Position numbers and translations under genes: made by a program. 34,144 nucleotides of DNA from Deltaproteobacteria bacterium (GTDB lineage Bacteria; Desulfobacterota_B; Binatia; UBA9968), in contig VBKY01000077.1 of the NCBI GenBank assembly GCA_005879255.1, positions 1-34,144 of the forward strand. Direction: 5' to 3'. This document shows positions 22,676 to 30,846 of the stretch, piece after piece. The notes below the pieces were generated by a model that saw only the letters and a list, made by a program, of their open reading frames with translations, was not told the DNA's origin and did not search any database. Within the stretch, counting starts at the first letter, position 1, and the number at the start of each line of letters is the position of its first letter.

Positions 22676-23680
22676 TCACTGCTTATACACTTTGTCGATG
22701 AAGCCGCTTTTCTCCAATTCGCGCACGATGCTTTCATCGACCAGGTCTTCGAAGCGAAGCTGCACGCCGGGCTTGCGGCTGGTCGCTTCTTTGATCTGAA
22801 TCTCCGTGCCGGGTCTGGTCACGAGCGGCACCACATCATAGAGTTTCGCGCTCGCGGCGTAAGCAGACTCTAAATAGTCCTCGTTGTTGATTCTGCTGTA
22901 TTTGGCGATGATTTTTTTGGTCTCTTCTTTGCGCGTCTTGAAGAATTGCATCGCTTCGATGTGCGCCATGATTACTTTCTTCACGATCTCCCTCTGGCGC
23001 GCCAGATAGCTTTTCGTCGTAGTGGCGCAAATGTAGGGGAACTCAAAGCGTTTTTGAAAATCCGCGGTGCTGATCAGGATTTTGTAGGGAATGCCTTTGG
23101 TCAGATGAATAATTCCTGGCGGCGAGGGAAACCCGGCGATTCTGCCGCCGCGAAAAGACGCCGCTCGCTCCGCTGGACCGCCGACTTGCATGATCGGCAC
23201 TTGCTTGTCAGGCTCCAGCCCCAATCCTCGGATGAGCGCGCGCGCCGCCACGTCCGACGCGCTGCCGACCCGGCTGATGCCAATGCTTTTTCCCTTGAGA
23301 TCTTCCGGCGATTTGATGCTCTCGTTTACCACCAACTCGTAGGGAAGCGAATTGAGATAACACGCAACCATCACTAGGTCCGCGCCCGCTACCACCGCGC
23401 TCGCAACCCCGCCGCCGGAGGCATTGGCCACCTGCACGTCGCCCGCCACAAGGCTCGACACGCTGGTGGTTGTGCTTGGAATAAAAAGCAAATCGGCATC
23501 GAGGCCGTGTTTCTTGTAAAAACCTCGGTCTTGAGCCAAATACCAAACGCCATTACTGCTCTCCAAAGCGCTGTGGGCAAGCCTGACCTTTTCCTGCGCT
23601 CGAGCATTGCTCAAGAGTAAAAAATGACAAATAGACAGCAGCGCAGCGAAGATCCAAAATCGCCGTGGAAGTTTGATCAT
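22676..23680 (-). CDS. ABC transporter substrate-binding protein, NMT1/THI5-like (orphan)
   Basis: A 334-residue exported binding protein. Signal peptide 1-28 (FAALLSICHFLLLSNARA), then VRLAHSALESSNGVWYLAQDRGFYKKHGLDADLLFI, VSSLVAGDVQVANASGGGVASAVVAGADLV, and the hinge SPEDLKGKSIGISRVGSASDVAARALIRGLGL. These are classic marks of the NMT1/SsuA-type proteins. The ATG at 23680 has a weak GAGC upstream. It is convergent with the preceding binding-protein gene, and a TctC-type gene lies 43 bases upstream on the same strand, so both may be co-transcribed. Ligand unknown; membrane components are missing from the window. Confidence 0.88.
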   Translation of the reverse strand: MIKLPRRFWIFAALLSICHFLLLSNARAQEKVRLAHSALESSNGVWYLAQDRGFYKKHGLDADLLFIPSTTTSVSSLVAGDVQVANASGGGVASAVVAGADLVMVACYLNSLPYELVVNESIKSPEDLKGKSIGISRVGSASDVAARALIRGLGLEPDKQVPIMQVGGPAERAASFRGGRIAGFPSPPGIIHLTKGIPYKILISTADFQKRFEFPYICATTTKSYLARQREIVKKVIMAHIEAMQFFKTRKEETKKIIAKYSRINNEDYLESAYAASAKLYDVVPLVTRPGTEIQIKEATSRKPGVQLRFEDLVDESIVRELEKSGFIDKVYKQ

Positions 23681-23723
23681 TGGGCAGCTCCAAAATTCAA
23701 AAAGCTCTCCGTCTCGCCTCGAC

Positions 23724-24773
23724 CTAGTTGCCCAGTAATTTTTTCACACGCTCGAGAACATCCGGCGGCGAATCGAAGATTTCTTTGACCAGCGATTCCA
23801 GTTCCTCTCCGGATGTCGGTTCCACGTCCATGCGGGCCTTTTTGGCTTCGGCAAGGACTTCGGGATCGTTCAAGGTTTTTACAAAGGCGTCTCTCAGGAT
23901 CTTAACTCTTTCCGGAGGAGTGCCCGGCGTCACGATGATCGGACGGCCGAAATCTCCGGCGGCTAACACAACCTGCGCGACACGGCGGCTATTTGCCGGA
24001 ACCTTATACTGATCGAAGATTTCGTGCGTCGTCGGCACATCGGCGGCCCGGGAATCTCTCTTGCGCGACGTCTGCACCAGATGCCGGTCAAAATTCTTCT
24101 TGTGCCATGAATCAAAGGGTTCGCGACCGAAGTGAGCGGAGGTGCTATGGGCGCGGCAGACCACCTCTCCCTTTTCCACAGCTAAATCGATCTCGCTGCC
24201 TCCCGGATAGCCTTGGACGCTATTGAATTTTGCCCCGACGGTTTCTTCCAAAACTTTGGATAGGATATAGTCGCTGCTTGCCGTGCCGGTCGAGCCACAC
24301 TTGGGCGGCTCCTTGGCCTTAATGATATCGGCAATAGATCTATAGGGAGTGTCCGCCCGTATATAGAAGATCACCGATTCTACCGCGGGAGAGCCGATCC
24401 ATTGGAATTTGCGCAGGTCGAACTGCACCTCTTTGCGCCCGACAAGTTGGTCGACGTAGACGCTGTTCAGGGGCATCGCGATGGTTAGACCGTCAGGCTT
24501 AGCCACACCGAAGACGTGGTTGGTGGCGATCACGGATCCAGCGCCCGGCATGTTCTGAGCGATGATCTCCGGCTGACCGGGAATATACTTGCCCATGTAT
24601 CTCGCGAAGAGACGGGCCCAACGATCGTAAAATCCGCCTGCCGTCGAGCCGACCATGATGCGAATTGTTTTCCCTTTGTAAAACGGTTCGGCTTGCGCGT
24701 TGATCTCAGCTGTAACGCTCAGAATAACTAGCAGGCAGAAAATGCGTGTAAGCCCGGGACCTCGCGTTTTCAT
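23724..24773 (-). CDS. Tripartite tricarboxylate transporter substrate-binding protein (TctC/Bug family)
   Basis: A 349-residue exported protein. Signal peptide 1-28 (IFCLLVILSVTAEINAQA), then FYKGKTIRIMVGSTAGGFYDRWARLFARYMGKYIPG, the Bug-family start in which the usual GGxxD loop contacts a ligand carboxylate, followed by NMPGAGSVIATN and late TPPERVKILRDAFVKTLNDPEVLAEAKK. Such proteins bind carboxylates (citrate, aromatic acids, amino acids) for TctAB permeases. No tctA or tctB is present here. The ATG at 24773 follows GGAG. It sits directly upstream of the NMT1-like gene. The 271 bases upstream (24774-25044) show no recognisable element. Confidence 0.9.
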   Translation of the reverse strand: MKTRGPGLTRIFCLLVILSVTAEINAQAEPFYKGKTIRIMVGSTAGGFYDRWARLFARYMGKYIPGQPEIIAQNMPGAGSVIATNHVFGVAKPDGLTIAMPLNSVYVDQLVGRKEVQFDLRKFQWIGSPAVESVIFYIRADTPYRSIADIIKAKEPPKCGSTGTASSDYILSKVLEETVGAKFNSVQGYPGGSEIDLAVEKGEVVCRAHSTSAHFGREPFDSWHKKNFDRHLVQTSRKRDSRAADVPTTHEIFDQYKVPANSRRVAQVVLAAGDFGRPIIVTPGTPPERVKILRDAFVKTLNDPEVLAEAKKARMDVEPTSGEELESLVKEIFDSPPDVLERVKKLLGN

Positions 24774-25044
24774 AACGATCTCCTTTCGCTCCTCTCACTC
24801 GCAATAGGATTAAAGCGTCAACGCGATGTGCGACAAGTGAAACAAACAACCCTCTTCGTCAGTTGTCTCTCCGCCAAGTGGGCCGACTATATCGTCGAGG
24901 GTTGACTTGTCAAGATCGCATGGTGGATCGGTTTTGTGTGTGAGCGGACGTTAATCTCGTGACACGGCCTATGAAATCGTCCCGAACTTACCGCGTCGAG
25001 AATCGCCGGGAATTTTTTCCGACCTTTTCCCCGCACCTTTCTTA

Positions 25045-25356
25045 TTAGCGCCACGCGGCGTCCGATGGAATCAAGTTCTTGCCGAAACGGCGCTCGGGCG
25101 GCGCAGCCAACCAAGGCTGTACTTTTTCTGCGTAAAGCTTGAAATGAGGCGTCTGCCGGTGCGCCTCCAACGCCGCCTCGTCGCGATAAACTTCGTAGAA
25201 ATAGAAGCGGTTCCCGTCGTCCCGATCTTGGATCACATCGAATCGCAAGCAGCCCGGCTCGTCTTTTTCCGAATGCTCGGCATCATAGCGTACGATTTCT
25301 AAAAATTCCGTGACATGCTCCGGCTTGACCTGAATCGCAACGTGCAAAATGATCAT
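25045..25356 (-). CDS. Antibiotic biosynthesis monooxygenase (ABM) domain protein
   Basis: A 103-residue ferredoxin-like alpha/beta protein. The ABM pattern is clear: MIILHVAIQVKPEHVTEFLE, then DAEHSEKDEPGCLRFDVIQD, RFYFYEVYRDEAALEAHRQT and PHFKLY. This matches the YgiN/LsrG-type branch, small dimeric proteins that act as cofactor-free monooxygenases or isomerases on quinols and related small molecules. No metal site is expected. The ATG at 25356 has a GA-rich stretch (GAGAAGA) upstream. It stands alone on the minus strand. A quinone-related role would fit the other redox genes, but this is inference. Confidence 0.88.
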   Translation of the reverse strand: MIILHVAIQVKPEHVTEFLEIVRYDAEHSEKDEPGCLRFDVIQDRDDGNRFYFYEVYRDEAALEAHRQTPHFKLYAEKVQPWLAAPPERRFGKNLIPSDAAWR

Positions 25357-25658
25357 AACGTCATCTTCTCTCTGTTAAGAGATTATCGCAATTGCGAGAG
25401 AAATAGCCAGGATCAGCTGAACGGACCTTGTTCGGGCAAAATAACCACGTAATCTTTTGTGCTGATGATTTTCGAGTCCTGAATGCCAGCCTCACGAGGC
25501 ACCGGCAGAGAATGGCACCCACTCACGTGGTGACGGCAATGAATACGTTTCGGCCGCCGAATAAATCTTATTTCCGAACGTCTAATAGATTATCGACGCA
25601 ATTTGTTCCCGGAAGAGATATTCTCCGACCCGGGGAGCTATTGAGTTCAACTTACCTC

Positions 25659-25686
25659 TTGACAACATCGGTGAACCATATAGTTT
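25659..25686 (+). promoter_or_regulatory. Probable promoter of the small secreted protein gene
   Basis: A perfect TTGACA (25659-25664) is followed after 16 bases by TAGTTT (25681-25686), or after 14 by TATAGT (25679-25684). It lies about 50 bases before the gene start at 25736. The rest of the 379-base gap (25357-25658) shows no coding signal or element I can name. Confidence 0.45.
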
Positions 25687-25735
25687 TACACTTCGTAGAC
25701 GGGCAAATATCACAAAAGAGAGGAGGTGAAAAAGA

Positions 25736-26002
25736 ATGAACTTCAGAAGAACGATCGGAACCGCGCTTTTGGCTTTGACTTTAGTTCCAGCGTACGTGGC
25801 TGCTCAAGAAATGGAACTGAAAGCCACCGTAGTAACCAAGGGCGAAAAGGACATAAAGGTCAAAACCAAAGATGACGAAAAAACTATCCTGATCGGGAGC
25901 AAGACGAAGGGATTAGAAAACGCGAAAGAAGGCTCCAAGGTAACCATCAAGTACACCGAGAAAGATGGGCAACTTAGAGCTAGCGAAATCAATCCGCGCT
26001 AA
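25736..26002 (+). CDS. Small secreted protein of unknown function
   Basis: An 88-residue protein with a signal peptide (1-23, TALLALTLVPAYVAA) and a lysine/glutamate-rich mature part of about 65 residues: MELKATVVTKGEKDIKVK, DDEKTILIGSKTKGLENAKEGSKVTIKYTEKDGQLRASEI. The alternating strand pattern suggests a small OB-like or SH3-like beta barrel, similar to periplasmic DUF1344/DUF5666-type proteins. A near-perfect ribosome binding site (AGAGGAGGTGA) and a consensus-like promoter suggest strong expression. The gene is closed by a clear intrinsic terminator, so it is a monocistronic unit. No cofactor motif is visible. Confidence 0.8.
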   Translation: MNFRRTIGTALLALTLVPAYVAAQEMELKATVVTKGEKDIKVKTKDDEKTILIGSKTKGLENAKEGSKVTIKYTEKDGQLRASEINPR

Positions 26003-26024
26003 CTTAGACTAGCCGGATGAAAAC

Positions 26025-26066
26025 AAAAAAGGGCGAGGTCATGAAGACCCCGCCCTTTTTTATTTT
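26025..26066. terminator. Bidirectional intrinsic terminator
   Basis: GGGCGAGGTC (26031-26040) pairs with GACCCCGCCC (26046-26055) around a five-base loop with one mismatch. It is preceded by AAAAAA and followed by TTTTTTATTTT, so it can stop transcription on both strands. It sits between the small secreted protein gene and the convergent dioxygenase gene. Confidence 0.85.
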
Positions 26067-26099
26067 CGCCGGCACAAGGCGCTTTCCTCCAGTTTTTTG

Positions 26100-27167
26100 T
26101 CAGCGCAGCGGCGGGGAGAACACAGCGAAGACTTTGTCGGAATTGGTAATCCACGATTCGAGAAACACCGCTTTGTCCGGCTTCCGTTTAAGCTCGGCCA
26201 TCGCTCCCGCCAGACAGAACCAGTTCAGAAGCTCGTGATGGCCGCGATCTTCTGCTTGCGTCAGCGTCGTGTCCCGCCATGTCTCCCACTCGCCCGCGCG
26301 CAGCGCTTCAAAATAGCGCTTGTCCGACTCCACGTCCGGATACATTCGGCCATGCTTGGCAGTCAGGAACGAATGCGACCAACTGGATGAGGCGATCAAT
26401 GCGACTTTCCACTGGCTTCCGGCGAAAGCACGAGCCGTCGCGGCGCCGATTTGAAAACAACGCCATGGCTGCGGTCCCGGCGGATCTTCTTCGAGTTCGA
26501 GAAGGCCTCGTCCCTTCGATGGAGTTGGCGGAATCCCTTGAGTGCCCGTCAGATGGCGTCCGTACGCATTGACGGTGAATGGCACCAGTGGATATGGAAA
26601 CCCTCGCCGGTCCCAGTCGAGATAGAGCACCGAGTTTACAAATGCGTGTCCCAATCCGATATGCAAAGGCTTGTAGGAATAGGCGATGTCAAAGCCCTCG
26701 TTCAGCAGCGATGAAGCGAGGTGCTTGCCGCCGCTGCGATGACCACGAATCGTAAAGCTCTTATCCTTGGGTTCGTTCCACGAATTGACGCCGCGTTGAT
26801 TGTGCAACCACGGCTGAAACTCCGCTGCATCGTAGGCCAGGACGGAAAATGCCGGAACGCAGTCTTCGCGGTAGTTTTCAAATTGGTCGTCACCCCAGAT
26901 AACACAGAAATCAGGGTGAAACTCATCGAGAGCGCGGCGGGCCATGCGAAAGCCGTCGATCATTGCTTGGCGATGCTCGTCCGAGTGCGACTTACCGTCG
27001 TCCGTTCCCCACTGCCGTTGCATCGGCTCCGGCCAATTGTCGATCGAGCGCAGGTGCTCGGGCAACGCCGGATCGGATGTACATATCTTGATGCGACGGC
27101 TTAGATTTCCTTGGATCGATAATCCGGGATAATGCGTGATACCAAGCCCAAGTAGATTTTTGTCCAT
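26100..27167 (-). CDS. Class III extradiol dioxygenase-like protein (LigB superfamily)
   Basis: A 355-residue protein resembling the LigB/DODA superfamily of Fe(II) ring-cleavage dioxygenases. Candidate metal ligands are His12 (GLGITHYPGL) and a histidine in the SYKPLHIGLGHAFVNSV region; HPDFCVIWGDDQFENY is the typical strand-loop that carries an acidic residue, and IASSSWSHSFL lies near the family's GxSH element. Such enzymes open catecholic rings by meta-cleavage. The ATG at 27167 follows GAGGA; the longer frame adds only nine residues. It is isolated from the dienelactone hydrolase and hydratase-aldolase genes. The superfamily call is good; ring substrate and activity are inferred. Confidence 0.8.
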   Translation of the reverse strand: MDKNLLGLGITHYPGLSIQGNLSRRIKICTSDPALPEHLRSIDNWPEPMQRQWGTDDGKSHSDEHRQAMIDGFRMARRALDEFHPDFCVIWGDDQFENYREDCVPAFSVLAYDAAEFQPWLHNQRGVNSWNEPKDKSFTIRGHRSGGKHLASSLLNEGFDIAYSYKPLHIGLGHAFVNSVLYLDWDRRGFPYPLVPFTVNAYGRHLTGTQGIPPTPSKGRGLLELEEDPPGPQPWRCFQIGAATARAFAGSQWKVALIASSSWSHSFLTAKHGRMYPDVESDKRYFEALRAGEWETWRDTTLTQAEDRGHHELLNWFCLAGAMAELKRKPDKAVFLESWITNSDKVFAVFSPPLR

Positions 27168-27318
27168 GGATTCCTCGTGGTTCCAGTGGCGCACCGTCGC
27201 TGCACGTGCAGAACTCAGGGCGGTTCGGCAGAGACCGTTTGCGCCATAAACGCTCAGCTCAATTCATTTGTTCACGCCGCGGACTCAAATTCCCAATGAC
27301 ATCTTTGTTGGATGATCT

Positions 27319-29493
27319 TCACTTCGCCAGCGGGTCGGGGCGAAGTTGGAACTTCACCACTTTGGGCTTCGTGCCTTTGCCGCCTTCGATGTGATGGGTC
27401 GCTCGACCGGCGTAGGCGGACCACAGTCCTTTGCCTTTCCAGTTCGCTTTCGGATCATCGATGCGTCCGTCCATGCCTTTGGCGTGGAAGCCCATCGGAT
27501 AGGGAATGCGAAGAGTGACAAACTTTCCGTCCACGAACGCCTCCAGCGAATCAGAAAGATTGCCGGTGGCGAACGGCACGTTTTTTCCCAATCCGAAAAT
27601 GTCGTGCTGATCTACCCAGGTGTAATAGCTCGCTTGGACGCTGCCCGAGTCAGATACGTTATCGAACTGCGGTCCCGGAAAAGGAAGGAGCGTCCAGCCT
27701 TCGGGACAATGCTTGCCAGTCGCGGTCGGGCCGTTGAGCGGCCCTTTGCATTTGCGCCGGTCAAAGCTAGCGAGATGACCGCTCGCCAGTGGCACCCAGA
27801 CAACGCCGTTACGATCGATGTCCATGCCGCGCGGCCCGTAGCCGTTCACAACGGCCTTGGGCTCGTTCCACGGCACCTCGTAGATTTCCGCCAAAGCGGT
27901 CGCCGGCGGGTTGTCGCCGGGACTCACGCGAACGACAGCGCCGGGAAAGCTCAGCACCGAGCCCCAGATCGAACCATCCATCGGGTTAAAGCCGATGCCG
28001 TAATAGCCCGCCACGATCCGTTTATCTTTCGTCGGATCGACCGGCTGGTCGGGCTCCACGTAGTCGTCGCGCTTGCCGTTGCCGTTGGTGTCAAGAATGA
28101 ATGCCGTCCAGCCTTGCGACTTCTGCTCGTCACCGGTTGCGTCAAACATCTTGGTGTTGAGCCAGCCCAGCACGCTGCCGGCGGAGCCGCCGTTGCTGAG
28201 CCACAGCGTGTTGTTGGCGTCTTCGGCAAAAATCAAGTGATGCGTACTGAAGCAAGTATCGATGAGCGTGAACTTTTTCGTTTTGGGATCGTACACGGCC
28301 ATATGGCGGCCGGCTCTTTCAAGTGGGAAGAGCTTTGCTGAGGGATGCTCCGATCCTTTTTTGCAAAAGGTCGGATTTTGCGGCGGACGAATTCTCGACG
28401 TCAGCCAGACCCGACCCTTCTCATCAAACATCGGGTTATGAACAGAGGCCTGACTCTGCCACACCCGTTCCGTTCCCCAATAGGGCGACGGCGCGAGCAT
28501 CAGTGTGTTCGCCGTCGAGATGAACATGGTGTCGGGCGTATTCGAATCGCGCACCGGCGCTTTTGCTTCAGAGGCTTTGTGACGAACCGGGTCGAGGATC
28601 GGGATAAAATCCGTGCTGTCCTCGGGAGAACCGTAGAGCAATCCATTGGCATTGACCGTGGGATGACGCTTGTCGCTGGCGATCTCGTCGTGCAGGTAAG
28701 CCTTAGGCGTGGCCCAGTCCCACAGCGTGATGACGACGTTGCGCTCGACTCCCTGCGGCCGGGAAGGCTTCGACGTTGGCAATGCTCCGGCGGCGATACG
28801 GTCGGTCCAATCGGCGAACAGCGCCAAAGCTCGTCTGGGCTCGACATCATTGAGATTGCGCATCATGACTTCACTTGCTTGTCCGGATAGGACGCGCCGC
28901 TGCCACGCGTCCAGAGAGGATTTGAATTCGCCCAGCTCTTTAGGAATTACCCGCGTCGCCTTGTTGCCCAGTTGGTGACACGATATACAGCCGTGGGTTT
29001 TGATACCCGCCAACCAATGGCCCTGGCTGCTGGCTTTGCCCAGCGGAAATTCGCTCTTTTCCGGAATCTTTAGCATCGAGTACCAGTAAATGGCCGGATA
29101 GTACTCCGCGGCCGCGGCCTCGTTCGGTGCAACCACCGCCTGGAGGTTTAGAATCTTGCCGGGGTTGGCTCGAACTTTTGCTGAATCAACCAAGCCGTAG
29201 CCGCGCACCCAAATGTTGTAAATGGCTTTAGGCAAATCAGGAATGACGTAACGCCCTTGATCGTCGGTAACGACAATCTTGGCGTACTTGGTTGGCAGAT
29301 CGTTCGTCTCCGCGATCACCCAGACACCCGCTTCAGGTCCATTGGCGCTCGTCACCACCCCGCCGATATCGTCGTTGTCGATCCGTACCGCGCCACGGCT
29401 TTGTTGGCTGCTCACTCGCTCCGGCGAAGCGATCAGTAGCACGCCGAGGCCAACCACGACGACGGTCCAACACCACAGTCTTGTTGTCCTCAT
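27319..29493 (-). CDS. Large secreted heme-propeller protein: carboxypeptidase-regulatory-like + cytochrome c + beta-propeller (copy 3)
   Basis: A 724-residue exported protein of the same general plan as the pair at 16003-19484. Signal peptide 1-30 (WTVVVVGLGVLLIASPERVSS), beta-sandwich about 43-120 (DDQGRYVIPDLP), heme site CISCH (169-173) with a possible axial Met at 210/211, and then a longer propeller region. The propeller has inserts, including a calcium-loop-like DTNGNGKRDDYV at 468-479 and extra cysteines (CKKGSEHP, KCKGPLNG, KHCPEG). It is more divergent than the other two and probably has another substrate. The ATG at 29493 follows AAAGGAG. A strong palindrome lies about 100 bases upstream of the start. 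Periplasmic redox role inferred. Confidence 0.85.
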   Translation of the reverse strand: MRTTRLWCWTVVVVGLGVLLIASPERVSSQQSRGAVRIDNDDIGGVVTSANGPEAGVWVIAETNDLPTKYAKIVVTDDQGRYVIPDLPKAIYNIWVRGYGLVDSAKVRANPGKILNLQAVVAPNEAAAAEYYPAIYWYSMLKIPEKSEFPLGKASSQGHWLAGIKTHGCISCHQLGNKATRVIPKELGEFKSSLDAWQRRVLSGQASEVMMRNLNDVEPRRALALFADWTDRIAAGALPTSKPSRPQGVERNVVITLWDWATPKAYLHDEIASDKRHPTVNANGLLYGSPEDSTDFIPILDPVRHKASEAKAPVRDSNTPDTMFISTANTLMLAPSPYWGTERVWQSQASVHNPMFDEKGRVWLTSRIRPPQNPTFCKKGSEHPSAKLFPLERAGRHMAVYDPKTKKFTLIDTCFSTHHLIFAEDANNTLWLSNGGSAGSVLGWLNTKMFDATGDEQKSQGWTAFILDTNGNGKRDDYVEPDQPVDPTKDKRIVAGYYGIGFNPMDGSIWGSVLSFPGAVVRVSPGDNPPATALAEIYEVPWNEPKAVVNGYGPRGMDIDRNGVVWVPLASGHLASFDRRKCKGPLNGPTATGKHCPEGWTLLPFPGPQFDNVSDSGSVQASYYTWVDQHDIFGLGKNVPFATGNLSDSLEAFVDGKFVTLRIPYPMGFHAKGMDGRIDDPKANWKGKGLWSAYAGRATHHIEGGKGTKPKVVKFQLRPDPLAK

Positions 29494-29589
29494 CTGCCGC
29501 TCCTTTCGTTTCTTCGGAATCCGATTGTGAGCGCCTTGTCCCAGCCGCCGAAGAGTATCGAACAAAGAAGCGCCGTGTCAATGTCAACT

Positions 29590-29622
29590 AACTCACTTCC
29601 GACTCTTAGTCGGGAGTGAGTT
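29590..29622. repeat. 14-bp-arm palindrome upstream of the third heme-propeller gene
   Basis: AACTCACTTCCGAC (29590-29603) and GTCGGGAGTGAGTT (29609-29622) are inverted with one G/A difference and a five-base loop. No T-run follows on either strand, so it is less like a terminator and could be an operator or RNA hairpin in the 5' region of the gene starting at 29493. The rest of the 320-base gap holds only the hairpin at 29761. Confidence 0.55.
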
Positions 29623-29760
29623 ACCTGAGCAACGCGGGTTTAGACTTGTACGGTACCGTTGCTTTGTGAATCCAACTAGAGAGGGCGGAGAAGATTATCG
29701 GTTTCTCTGGTCTCGTTAGTGATGGAAGGATCTCGGAGAGCGAGTGAAAAGAAATATGGG

Positions 29761-29799
29761 AGCGGCCCGACCATCTACATGAAGATGGATCAGGCCGCT
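29761..29799 (-). terminator. Hairpin after the secreted coiled-coil gene
   Basis: AGCGGCC...CCATCT (29761-29776) pairs with AGATGG...GGCCGCT (29783-29799), interrupted by a small internal bulge. On the minus strand it is followed by a T-rich stretch (ATATTTCTTTTC). It lies 14 bases after the stop of the coiled-coil gene and probably terminates it. Confidence 0.6.
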
Positions 29800-29813
29800 C
29801 GAGGAATTACGCC

Positions 29814-30413
29814 TTAGCGGCGGCGCAAGTCGTCTTTAAGTTCTTGGCGAGATGATTGCAGTTTGTCATGACTCTGTTGCAGATCTTTTTTGCTTTGCTG
29901 TATTTTCTGTACGTCGTCGCGGATCTCTCGACGGTCCTGAACAATTTCTTTCTTGCTTGCTCCGCTACGAACATCCTTTCGCAGCTCGGCACGATCTTTG
30001 ATCAGCTCATCACGATTTTTCTGCAACTGCTCGCGGTCTTCCCGAACGTCTTTGCGCGCCTCGCGAACATCCCGAACGTCCCCGCGAATTTCGCTTCGGC
30101 TGGAATACCGCGGACTGTCAAAGATGTCATGTCGAAAGCGGCGATCGTTCAGCTCGCCGTAGCTCCATCGTCGGTCATTGGCGATCAGATAGGCGCCCCG
30201 CGGAACCTGCCGGCTCAAAACTCGGCAAGGTCCCGGCGCCGGCTGATGGCCCGGCGGTCTGCCTGGAAACCAAATACGACAGCTACCCGGCGGTGGCATA
30301 TGACCTGGGGGAATGTGAAAGTCGTGGTCATCTTTCGCCATCGCGGGGGCTGCTGGTGTCAACAGAGTTCCAGCAAGAAACCCCGCTAAAATGGTGGTTT
30401 TGACAATCTTCAT
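29814..30413 (-). CDS. Secreted protein with Pro-rich head and charged coiled-coil tail
   Basis: A 199-residue exported protein. Signal peptide 1-26 (LAGFLAGTLLTPAAPAMA). Residues about 31-63 form a proline/cysteine motif, IPPGHMPPPGSCRIWFPGRP and GHQPAPGPC, known from various proteobacterial envelope proteins of unknown function. From about 105 to the end it is a strongly charged helix with repeated units such as RDVREARKDVREDREQL, KDRAELRKD and QDRREIRDDVQ, predicting a long coiled coil with alternating Arg/Lys and Asp/Glu. The ATG follows AAGGAGG. The gene is monocistronic with its own hairpin terminator. A structural or stress-related envelope role is possible. Confidence 0.78.
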   Translation of the reverse strand: MKIVKTTILAGFLAGTLLTPAAPAMAKDDHDFHIPPGHMPPPGSCRIWFPGRPPGHQPAPGPCRVLSRQVPRGAYLIANDRRWSYGELNDRRFRHDIFDSPRYSSRSEIRGDVRDVREARKDVREDREQLQKNRDELIKDRAELRKDVRSGASKKEIVQDRREIRDDVQKIQQSKKDLQQSHDKLQSSRQELKDDLRRR

Positions 30414-30846
30414 ACGAACGAACCTCCTTAGGATGAACAGGTCTAATCATTAGCCAAGTAGAGCAACCGCTATGCCATCATTCTAAGAAGTCTGAATCGT
30501 TGGTTTTCGCCGCTCTCTGGGCCGAAGGCTAGCGATTGGCGAGGAAAAAATTACGCGTTAATTGCGAAAATGTTTCTTCGCGCGCAAAACTGGTGCGATG
30601 AAGCCCTCGGCCATCGTGAATGTATTTCCGGGCTGGCTTGGTAACCTCTTGCCCAAATACGAAACAAAACCGCGCCCTAAACGGGCGTTGGACGGGGTGC
30701 GTACTTAGCGACTTTCTCCTTCGCGAGATGGATCGTCGATGCATCGAAAGCGGGCGTAAAACCGCTCGATCATCACAAATTTGGACACTGCATTTGTCCG
30801 CTTTGCCGGTCGCTCGACAATGCTGAGCGGGTGTCGATCGCGACAA
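30414..30846. other. 433-base intergenic region without recognised gene
   Basis: Between the start of the coiled-coil gene and the end of the frameshifted binding-protein gene. Frames on both strands have the composition of chance frames, with no plausible ribosome binding site or family motif. The first part (near 30414-30450) must hold the promoter of the coiled-coil gene. A short CGCCC/GGGCG hairpin lies near 30675. Nothing else was identified. Confidence 0.4.

Noticed and set aside
24887..25114. 75-residue minus-strand frame after the ABM gene
   Set aside because: It overlaps the end of the ABM gene in another frame, shows no ribosome binding site and has no family-like motif.
25428..25739. 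103-residue plus-strand frame in the gap before the small secreted protein gene
   Set aside because: Composition is that of a chance frame; it covers the promoter and ribosome binding site of the next gene.
30529..30846. 105-residue minus-strand frame
   Set aside because: No Shine-Dalgarno sequence, arginine/serine-rich chance composition and no recognisable motif.
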